DNA of 5,222 nt, taken from an uncultured Cellvibrio sp. GTDB lineage: Bacteria > Pseudomonadota > Gammaproteobacteria > Pseudomonadales > Cellvibrionaceae. The stretch is from positions 1 through 5,222 of the forward strand of contig CAMLRJ010000290.1 in assembly GCA_946482345.1 (NCBI GenBank), in the 5' to 3' direction. The notes beneath the pieces were generated by a model that was not told the DNA's origin, ran no database searches, and was given only the letters and a program-made list of their open reading frames with translations. Below are positions 1 to 5,222 of the stretch, piece after piece. Every line of letters starts with the position of its first letter. Position 1 is the first letter of the stretch. A program made the translations under genes and the position numbers.

Positions 1-387
1 AATGCACATGTAGAAACAGGTTATTTACAAGTAATGATTGGAGTGGAATACAGTGGTTTGTAAGAAATGTTGATTTCCCTCGAATACTATGAAGCCAGCA
101 TAGAGGATTATGATTCAACAGTTTTTCAGGATGATAAAACGACCAGAGAAGCGTCGATTTATATTTCCCGTGATTTTATGAATGATAGATTGCTCACCAC
201 TTTTTGGGTGAACAGATTAATTGATGATTCTGCCACTATGTTCAGGCTGGAAGCATCTTATGAAGTGAATGATGATATTGATATATTTTTGGCATTGTCG
301 GGAATCGATACATCAAATGAAGAAGCTTATTTTTACGATTATCGAAAGACAGACAGAGTTACATTAGCGGTTAAATATACTTTTTAA
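1..387 (+). pseudogene. 3' part of an outer-membrane beta-barrel protein gene (DUF1302-like), interrupted by in-frame TAA
   Basis: Frame 1 is open from the left edge for 20 codons, meets TAA at 61-63, and continues in the same frame to TAA at 385-387. Residues on both sides of the stop read as one protein: an alternating strand (LQVMIGVEYSG) runs up to the stop and a second strand (MLISLEYYEAS) follows at once, as in a barrel hairpin. The end (VTLAVKYTF) has the terminal aromatic residue typical of outer-membrane barrel proteins recognised by the BAM complex. The strand pattern and the Asp-rich turn before the last strand resemble DUF1302 proteins; that family call is from memory of its pattern. 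If the stop is real, the product loses about its last 107 residues, including the final strands, and is probably non-functional. A sequencing error or suppression of the stop would restore an intact gene. The 5' part lies outside the window. Confidence 0.6.
67..387 (+). CDS. 106-residue open segment: C-terminal strands of the outer-membrane barrel protein
   Basis: This is the stretch after the internal TAA that could be called as a separate gene from the ATG at 67. It has no signal peptide and no convincing Shine-Dalgarno sequence: only TAAGA sits immediately upstream, too close to the ATG. It consists of amphipathic beta strands, acidic turns (for example NDDIDIF) and a C-terminal YTF. A 106-residue protein without a signal peptide could not reach the outer membrane, so it is more likely the tail of the upstream gene than an independent gene. 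Reinitiation after the stop is possible in principle. It ends 12 bases before the MFS transporter gene, which suggests that barrel and transporter were co-transcribed and perhaps served the same export route. Confidence 0.45.
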   Translation: MLISLEYYEASIEDYDSTVFQDDKTTREASIYISRDFMNDRLLTTFWVNRLIDDSATMFRLEASYEVNDDIDIFLALSGIDTSNEEAYFYDYRKTDRVTLAVKYTF

Positions 388-399
388 AGGATTGCTTAA

Positions 400-1572
400 A
401 TGAACCAGGACAATTGTCAAACGACAGTGTTTACCAGGCCCCTCATTGGTTTGTATGTGGTATCACTTGCCTCCGGTTTTTCCATGGGCATATTCAATCC
501 ATTAATTTCCATGTTGATGGAGCAATCCGGTGTTGAACAAATCATTATCGGTGCCAATTCCAGTTTGTATTATCTGGTAATTGCATTAATGGCACCGGTT
601 GCTGCCATCTGCATCAATCGTTTTGAATTAAGAACAACCATTTTTATTGGTGTTTGCCTGACCAGCATCGCCACCATTTTATTTCCGTTTACGCGCGATA
701 TTTTGTCATGGTTTGTGTTAAGAACATTAATGGCAATCGGTGTGTGCCTTTATATGATCGCTGGTCAAACGGGTCTGAATGTTTATGCCAATTCCGAACG
801 TCGAGGCTTGATTGTCGCTTTGCATGGTGCAGCATTTGGCATAGGTTTTATGGTCAGCCCACTGATTGGTTGTTACACCTATGCAGTAGACCAAACCATG
901 GCATTTATTTATGGATCAGCCAGTATTTTTCTGGCGGTGTTTGCGGTGATATTTTTTATTCCAAAACATTCGGTGCAATATCGTTGTTCTTATACGCTCG
1001 ATGTCTTTAAAAAAATCTCTATTCCGCTACATGGCGTTTTTATTTACGGATTGTTGGAAGGGATACTGGTTACCCTCCTGCCTATTCTCATGGTAAGACA
1101 TGCGATAGAAACACATCTGATTGGTTTCCCTTTAACTTTATTCATGATTGCATCAGGCGTCGGCATGATTCCGGTGTCTTATTTTGGCGATAAATTTGGA
1201 CGCCATCTGATTATCTTTGTTTCAACTGTAGTTGCACTGTTAACCCTGATTGTCGCCGCCATGGTGAATCACCAATATACCTATATTGTTTCGGCGGTGT
1301 TATTGGGATTAAGCCTTGGTACATTTTTTCCAATCACTCTGGCAATGATTGGTGAACGACTCTCCCAATCTGATATGCACAACGGCAGCAGTATGTTTAC
1401 GGGTGTATTTAGCTTGGGTTGCGCGGTAGGACCCATTAGTGCTGCTATTTTAATGACGTTTTTTGGAGAGCAGCATTTATTCAGTGTCGTGATGTTTTTC
1501 GCGTTATTACTGATTCTGCGAATGACGTTTCCATCTGACACTATGAAATTGGTTTCAAGTAAACAGGAGTAA
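400..1572 (+). CDS. MFS transporter (YcaD-like drug/metabolite efflux type)
   Basis: A 390-residue inner-membrane protein with about twelve hydrophobic segments in two halves, joined by a polar loop near residues 188-209, the normal size and plan of the major facilitator superfamily. The second half carries a clear motif A, GDKFGR at 263-268, in the loop after the eighth helix; the matching loop of the first half (INRFELR, 72-78) is degenerate. The SERRG loop (132-136) and the GLLEGILVTLLP helix (218-229, with buried Glu220) resemble YcaD-type proteins. Family members use the proton gradient to move small molecules. In this operon the likely role is export of, or self-resistance to, the pathway product, but nothing in the sequence identifies the substrate. 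The ATG at 400 is preceded by AAAGGA at 386-391, which overlaps the stop of the barrel gene. The next gene starts 5 bases after its stop. Confidence 0.9.
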   Translation: MNQDNCQTTVFTRPLIGLYVVSLASGFSMGIFNPLISMLMEQSGVEQIIIGANSSLYYLVIALMAPVAAICINRFELRTTIFIGVCLTSIATILFPFTRDILSWFVLRTLMAIGVCLYMIAGQTGLNVYANSERRGLIVALHGAAFGIGFMVSPLIGCYTYAVDQTMAFIYGSASIFLAVFAVIFFIPKHSVQYRCSYTLDVFKKISIPLHGVFIYGLLEGILVTLLPILMVRHAIETHLIGFPLTLFMIASGVGMIPVSYFGDKFGRHLIIFVSTVVALLTLIVAAMVNHQYTYIVSAVLLGLSLGTFFPITLAMIGERLSQSDMHNGSSMFTGVFSLGCAVGPISAAILMTFFGEQHLFSVVMFFALLLILRMTFPSDTMKLVSSKQE

Positions 1573-1577
1573 ATAGA

Positions 1578-2726
1578 ATGGCGAATACAGGCCGAAGGAA
1601 ATTTATAAAAATTGCTGCAATTGGTACAGGTGCAGCTGCTTGTGGGATTGTTGGAATAGGTTCAGGTGGAAAAGTGAATTATTCAAATCCTGCATATCAA
1701 TACTGGAATAAAATTTCCAGGGGCGCTTTGGATAATGAACAGTACCTTGTGCTGTGTGGATCATTGGCAGCCAGTGCGCATAACACCCAGCCATGGAAGT
1801 TTGTTGTCGATAAAAATACGATTGACGTTTATGCTGATCTTGCTCGCAACCTTGGCAGTGCGGATCAGCAACGCCGTTTAATGGCTCTTTCCGTGGGCTG
1901 CGCAATTGAAAATATTAATGTTGCCGGACATTATTTGGGATTGTCACCAGAAATTTTAATTCAGCCGGATAGTGCATTTATTCAAGATGGATTTGCTGCA
2001 AGAATTAATTTGACCTCATCTAAAACTGCAAAATCCACAGCAGATATCAACAGGTTCAAGGCTATTTTTAATCGCCAGACTACACGTAACCTATATCAGG
2101 ATCAGCCAATTGATACCGGGTTGTTATCACTTCTCAATCAATTAAATGATTTCCCTGATTTGGAATTAACATTGGTTGTTGATCAGACTCAACGTAATCA
2201 CATCCGCGATATTCATGCCAGAGCAGCAGAAGCTTTTGTGAAAGACGACAGCGCTTATGGCGACAGTTTGAATTGGTGGCGCTACTCACGTGAAGAGTTA
2301 TTGGACAAGCGGGATGGTATTTCCATCTATACGTCAGCTGCCCCCAATCTGATCAAACAATATTTCCGCTATGCCATCACCGCAGACGATATGAAAAGCG
2401 ATTTCGGAAAAAATGGCGAACTGGATTTGATGTTAAAACTGTTTGCAGCGACACCCATGTGGGCAGTGATTACTGCATCCAATAGCAATTTTTCATCAAG
2501 GTTAAATGGCGGAAGATTGTTGGAAAGATTGTATCTGGCATCTGCTGAAAAAGATCACAGGATCATGCCAATTACCTACGTTACGGAGCAGGAATCTTTT
2601 GCAAAAGAACTTCTTGAAAAAATCAACTTGCCAAAAGAGCACGAGCTTTTATCGGTTGTGCGTATTGGAAAATCAGAATTGTTAGAGCGTTCGGTACGTC
2701 GGCAATTAAGCGACATTATTGTTTAA
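1578..2726 (+). CDS. Tat-signal Acg-family nitroreductase-like FMN-binding protein
   Basis: A 382-residue protein. The N-terminus has a twin-arginine motif (TGRRKFIK, Arg6-Arg7) followed by a Gly/Ala-rich hydrophobic stretch at about 12-31, indicating export of a folded, cofactor-bearing protein by Tat. The core has LAASAHNTQPWKF at 63-75, the N-terminal flavin-site motif of Acg-type nitroreductase-fold proteins. Other Acg-like blocks are the Arg-rich RQTTRN segment, WRYSREELLDKRDG (RDG at 245-247), TPMWAVI and GGRLLERLYLAS. The length fits Acg proteins, which are two nitroreductase-like halves in one chain. Mycobacterial Acg (Rv2032) binds flavin but its physiological reaction is unsettled, so no substrate can be given. 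Cys22 follows three alanines, a poor lipobox. AGGAG at 1565-1569, inside the end of the MFS gene, sits 8 bases before the ATG. Its place between an exporter and acyltransferases suggests a late redox, maturation or protection step outside the cytoplasm, which is inference. Confidence 0.83.
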   Translation: MANTGRRKFIKIAAIGTGAAACGIVGIGSGGKVNYSNPAYQYWNKISRGALDNEQYLVLCGSLAASAHNTQPWKFVVDKNTIDVYADLARNLGSADQQRRLMALSVGCAIENINVAGHYLGLSPEILIQPDSAFIQDGFAARINLTSSKTAKSTADINRFKAIFNRQTTRNLYQDQPIDTGLLSLLNQLNDFPDLELTLVVDQTQRNHIRDIHARAAEAFVKDDSAYGDSLNWWRYSREELLDKRDGISIYTSAAPNLIKQYFRYAITADDMKSDFGKNGELDLMLKLFAATPMWAVITASNSNFSSRLNGGRLLERLYLASAEKDHRIMPITYVTEQESFAKELLEKINLPKEHELLSVVRIGKSELLERSVRRQLSDIIV

Positions 2727-2753
2727 ATAGTTGTTTGAATGGGAAATCCATCC

Positions 2754-2760
2754 GGGAGGA
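2754..2760 (+). promoter_or_regulatory. Shine-Dalgarno site that fixes the start of the acyl hydrolase gene
   Basis: GGGAGGA is the strongest ribosome-binding sequence in the window and lies just before the ATG at 2764. It favours that ATG over the in-frame TTG at 2731, whose extra 11 residues have no family counterpart and which has no comparable site upstream. The gap from GGAGG to ATG is 4 bases, slightly short. Confidence 0.75.
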
Positions 2761-2763
2761 TAT

Positions 2764-3768
2764 ATGAGAAGTAATATTGTTTTTATGTTTTCTGGTCAGG
2801 GATCACAATATTTAAATATGGGGCGGGAATTTTACGAAAGCATCCCCTTGTATAGAAAGCAGATGCATAAGTTGGATGAAATTCCAAAAGATATTTTAGG
2901 TATTTCAATTGTCGATATCCTTTATGGGAGTTCATCCCGAAAACCGGAGCGCTTCGACAATATTTTATATACGCATCCTGCACTTTTTATGGTGCAGTAT
3001 TCACTGGCGCAATGTTTATTACATAACGATATCAACCCGGGATATCTGCTCGGTGCCAGTTTGGGAGAATGGGTGGCCTTGACTGTTGGTGGTGCTATTC
3101 CAGCAGAAGATGCACTGCAGGTGGTGGTGAACCAGGCACAATTGGTGTCAGGCCGTTGCCCTCAGGGTGGCATGATGGCTGTTCTGGATAATCCAAAAAT
3201 ATTCAAGCAGTTAGCGTTACAAAATTGTCATCTGGAATTGGCCGGTATTAATTTCGAAAAACATTTTTGTATTTCAGGTTCTTCAACTGAACTGGAAAAA
3301 GCTGTAGATTTTTTTGAGAAACGCGGAATCATTGCCGATTATCTTCCAGTCAAACAACCTTTCCACAGTTCACTGATCGATCATTTGAAACCGGTGTTTC
3401 TAAAAATTGTTGAAAAAGCACCTATACATCACTCAAAAACTCCGGTGATTTCTCCAATGGCGGTGGACACCCGTACTATTTATACCGCTGAGGATATTTG
3501 GAAAATTGTGCGTAATCCTATTATGTTTTATGACACAGTTGTTAATTTTTTTGAAAATCCAATCAACCGTTCGGAAAGGGGATATCAATTTATTGATATA
3601 GGTCCATCCGGTACCCTGGCTAATTTTGTTAAATACGGATTGGGATCAAGAACCAATATTAAAACTCATACCATCATGTCGCCATTCGGTGATGACCTGG
3701 TTAAATACCAATCGTTGAATTCTATTTTTTCTCACAATTATCATTTTCAAGAGGCTGCATCATGTTGA
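2764..3768 (+). CDS. Discrete acyltransferase-like acyl hydrolase of trans-AT polyketide synthase (PedC type)
   Basis: A 334-residue soluble protein of the FabD/acyltransferase fold. Visible landmarks are FSGQGSQ at 9-15 (Gln12 matching FabD Gln11), the nucleophile elbow GASLG at 97-101 with Ser99, and the catalytic histidine in PFHSS (His201). Aligned without gaps from the active serine, FabD Arg117, which binds the malonyl carboxylate, is replaced by Gln124. The usual GHSLG histidine is Ala98, and the FabD Gln250 position is Ile248. Loss of the arginine is the known mark of PedC-like acyl hydrolases, which remove stalled acyl groups from carrier proteins instead of loading malonyl units. 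It is about 50 residues longer than the neighbouring transferase, partly through a C-terminal tail after the GPSGTL block. The ATG at 2764 is chosen because of the strong upstream ribosome-binding site and because family members begin a few residues before FxFxGQGSQ. The hydrolase role is inferred; a transferase for a non-carboxylated acyl group is the main alternative. Confidence 0.85.
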   Translation: MRSNIVFMFSGQGSQYLNMGREFYESIPLYRKQMHKLDEIPKDILGISIVDILYGSSSRKPERFDNILYTHPALFMVQYSLAQCLLHNDINPGYLLGASLGEWVALTVGGAIPAEDALQVVVNQAQLVSGRCPQGGMMAVLDNPKIFKQLALQNCHLELAGINFEKHFCISGSSTELEKAVDFFEKRGIIADYLPVKQPFHSSLIDHLKPVFLKIVEKAPIHHSKTPVISPMAVDTRTIYTAEDIWKIVRNPIMFYDTVVNFFENPINRSERGYQFIDIGPSGTLANFVKYGLGSRTNIKTHTIMSPFGDDLVKYQSLNSIFSHNYHFQEAASC

Positions 3769-4625
3769 CCTATATGTTTCCCGGACAAGGATCTCAATTT
3801 TTAGGAATGGGCGAAGAGCTGCTCAATGACTTTAAAACCCTGAGCAACAGAGCGAGCGATATACTCGGTTACGATATTCGTGAACTTTGTGTAAAAGATC
3901 CCAATAAACAACTTAACAATACCCGTTATACACAACCGGCCATTTTTGTTGTGTCTGCACTGGCCTACTTAAAACATTTTGAGACCACCAGTAAAAAAAG
4001 TGATTTTTTAGCAGGGCATAGCCTGGGTGAATATGCAGCTTTATTTGCAGCAGGTGTATTTGATTTTGAAACAGGTGTGCGTTTGGTGAAAAAGCGCGGT
4101 GAGCTGATGAGCCAATCAAAATCCGGTGCAATGGCTGCTGTTATTGGTACAACCTATGACAGGATTCAAACGCTTTTGCGGGATCATCATTTTGATCGTA
4201 TTGAAGTTGCCAATTTCAATTCGCCTGTTCAGACAGTTTTATCCGGTGATGCCAGCCAAATTACCCAGGCGGCGGATGTATTTGAAAATGCCGGTATACG
4301 TTATATTCCTTTGCCAGTGAGTGCAGCATTTCATTCCAGTTATATGGCCAGTGCACGTGATGAATTCTCCGGATTTCTAAAAGAGTTTACATTTAAACCT
4401 TGCAAAGTGCCGGTGATATCCAATGTGACTGCAACACCTTATTTATCTGATCAAGTATCAAAATTGCTGACTGAACAAATTACCAGTTCAGTAAAGTGGA
4501 CAGAAACTATTTCATTTCTGGAAATGCAAGGCGAGATGCAGTTTCTGGAATTGGGGCCTGGGCAGGTATTAACCGGATTGCTGGCAGCAATTCAAAACCA
4601 TAACAAGGCGGCAGCGGCAGCCTGA
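3762..4625 (+). CDS. Discrete malonyl-CoA:ACP transacylase (trans-acting AT, PedD/FabD type)
   Basis: A 287-residue cytoplasmic enzyme that moves malonyl from CoA to the phosphopantetheine arm of carrier proteins. All expected catalytic features are visible: FPGQGSQ at 6-12 (Gln9), GHSLG at 85-89 with nucleophile Ser87, Arg112 in VKKRGELM matching the carboxylate-binding FabD Arg117, the AFH motif at 189-191 with catalytic His191, and Gln239 matching FabD Gln250. AFH is associated with malonyl rather than methylmalonyl choice. The length is normal for a stand-alone transacylase. The ATG overlaps the end of the hydrolase gene by 7 bases and is preceded by AAGAGG at 3749-3754 with 7-base spacing, so translation is probably coupled. 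The C-terminus ends in an alanine run encoded by GCGGCA-type repeats. Housekeeping FabD is the alternative, but fatty-acid genes are absent nearby and pairing with an acyl hydrolase points to a trans-AT polyketide synthase. Confidence 0.92.
   Translation: MLTYMFPGQGSQFLGMGEELLNDFKTLSNRASDILGYDIRELCVKDPNKQLNNTRYTQPAIFVVSALAYLKHFETTSKKSDFLAGHSLGEYAALFAAGVFDFETGVRLVKKRGELMSQSKSGAMAAVIGTTYDRIQTLLRDHHFDRIEVANFNSPVQTVLSGDASQITQAADVFENAGIRYIPLPVSAAFHSSYMASARDEFSGFLKEFTFKPCKVPVISNVTATPYLSDQVSKLLTEQITSSVKWTETISFLEMQGEMQFLELGPGQVLTGLLAAIQNHNKAAAAA
4606..4622 (+). repeat. Short GCGGCA tandem repeat encoding a terminal alanine run
   Basis: About two and a half copies of a GCGGCA-like unit form the last five codons of the malonyl transferase and give an Ala tail just before its TGA stop. 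It lies after the conserved GPGQVLTGLL block, so it should not affect catalysis. Such a tract could vary in copy number between strains. Confidence 0.4.
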
Positions 4626-4667
4626 TAGAAATTTTTTTTCAAAAGGATCTTTAAATAGGTAAAGGCT

Positions 4668-5222
4668 ATGTTTTCAACGGAAAATGAATATCAATATGCA
4701 GGACTCTGTGATTGTAAATACAATGGATTTACGATTCCGGTTGCAGTGTCCCTGTATTTTGTTAAGGATAAGTTTCGATTGCTGACGGAAAGTCAGCAAT
4801 TTTTACATGCTAACGAATTGGATTATATTGCGCGTATTTCCAACCCCGATCGTTCAGTTGAGTTTGCTGCAGGTCGATATGTAGCAAAATCTGCATTAAA
4901 AATTCTGCATTCAGAAACTGATTTTAAAAAAATCAATATTGCCCGTGGCTGTTTCAATCAACCGGTTGTGGACGCGTCGTTAAATTTCGATGTGTCGATC
5001 AGTCATAAAAAAAATATTGCGGTTGCCATAGCATTCCCCTCAACACACCCAATGGCAATCGATATCGAAACGCTCAACGACTTGAATTACAAAGTTGTTG
5101 AAAGTCAGATGATTGCATCTGAAATGGCATCCCTCAAGGAAATGAATATTCCTTATGTTGCTGGCTTGTTTCAACTATGGTGTATCAAGGAAGCTTTATC
5201 AAAAGTATTGAAGACAGGTTTA
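4668..5222 (+). CDS. Sfp-type 4'-phosphopantetheinyl transferase, N-terminal 185 residues (runs off the window)
   Basis: The reading frame is open from the ATG at 4668 to the window edge. Its product transfers phosphopantetheine from CoA to a serine of acyl or peptidyl carrier proteins, turning apo into holo forms. Family landmarks appear in order: FAAGRYVAK at 66-74; SISHK at 110-114 (His113); AIDIE at 130-134, with Asp132 and Glu134 in the magnesium-binding positions; and WCIKEALSK at 171-179, matching the WxxKEAxxK signature with Lys174, Glu175 and Lys179. Sfp-type enzymes usually have about 220-250 residues, so roughly 40-60 are missing at the C-terminus. An in-frame TAG at 4656-4658 rules out a start further upstream. 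AGG at 4657-4659 gives 8-base spacing; AAAGG at 4661-4665 is a closer match but only 2 bases away. It follows the acyltransferase gene by 42 bases and probably serves the carrier proteins of the same pathway. Confidence 0.92.
   Translation, partial: MFSTENEYQYAGLCDCKYNGFTIPVAVSLYFVKDKFRLLTESQQFLHANELDYIARISNPDRSVEFAAGRYVAKSALKILHSETDFKKINIARGCFNQPVVDASLNFDVSISHKKNIAVAIAFPSTHPMAIDIETLNDLNYKVVESQMIASEMASLKEMNIPYVAGLFQLWCIKEALSKVLKTGL

Noticed and set aside
654..1010. Alternative + frame inside the MFS gene, and another at 4126-4320 inside the malonyl transferase gene
   Set aside because: Both overlap strongly supported coding frames and show no family resemblance.
1281..1541. Antisense open frame within the MFS gene; similar frames at 1603-1905, 2783-2983 and 3913-4131 on the - strand
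   Set aside because: Each lies wholly opposite a well-supported gene, has no recognisable motif, and is explained as an out-of-frame shadow.
1632..1646. Cys22 of the Acg-like protein as a lipoprotein attachment site
   Set aside because: The preceding residues are Ala-Ala-Ala without the usual Leu at position -3, so a lipobox is not supported.
2746..2761. ATCC/GGAT inverted repeat around the acyl hydrolase ribosome-binding site, a possible translation-control hairpin
   Set aside because: The stem is only 4 base pairs with mismatches inside, which is expected by chance.
2731..2763. In-frame TTG start at 2731 giving 11 extra residues on the acyl hydrolase
   Set aside because: The extra residues have no counterpart before the FxFxGQGSQ motif in this family, and the strong GGGAGGA site points to the ATG at 2764.
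4606..4640. Possible rho-independent terminator: G+C-rich repeat followed by a run of eight T after the malonyl transferase gene
   Set aside because: The GCGGCA repeats are direct rather than inverted, so no stable stem forms before the T run; the next gene follows on the same strand after 42 bases.

Overview
The window shows one strand of a compact, moderately A+T-rich (about 40% G+C by eye) bacterial operon. It comes from a Gram-negative organism: there is an outer-membrane beta-barrel C-terminus, a Tat-type signal and tight operon spacing. A gammaproteobacterium is a reasonable guess, but the sequence alone does not fix the genus. The five intact or partial genes after the barrel fragment look like the accessory end of a trans-acyltransferase (trans-AT) polyketide synthase gene cluster.

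Layout, all on the + strand. Positions 1-387 hold the 3' end of an outer-membrane beta-barrel gene resembling the DUF1302 family, cut by an in-frame TAA at 61-63. Positions 400-1572 encode a 12-helix major facilitator superfamily transporter. Positions 1578-2726 encode an Acg-family, nitroreductase-like flavoprotein with a Tat-type N-terminus. Positions 2764-3768 encode a discrete acyltransferase-like protein with the features of a PedC-type acyl hydrolase. Positions 3762-4625 encode a discrete malonyl-CoA:ACP transacylase of PedD/FabD type. Positions 4668-5222 hold the start of an Sfp-type 4'-phosphopantetheinyl transferase that runs off the window. Gene spacings are 12, 5, 37, -7 and 42 bases. 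I see no terminator or promoter between genes, so one transcript is likely, and its promoter would lie upstream of the window.

How they would work together (inference from family knowledge): the phosphopantetheinyl transferase activates carrier proteins, the malonyl transferase loads extender units in trans, and the acyl hydrolase clears stalled or wrong acyl groups. The Acg-like protein may carry out or protect a redox step outside the cytoplasm, and the MFS protein would export the product. No ketosynthase module lies in the window, so the polyketide assignment rests mainly on the hydrolase plus transferase pair. The most notable points are the residue swaps that separate the two acyltransferase paralogs, the Tat-targeted Acg-like enzyme in a biosynthetic operon, and the stop codon inside the barrel gene.
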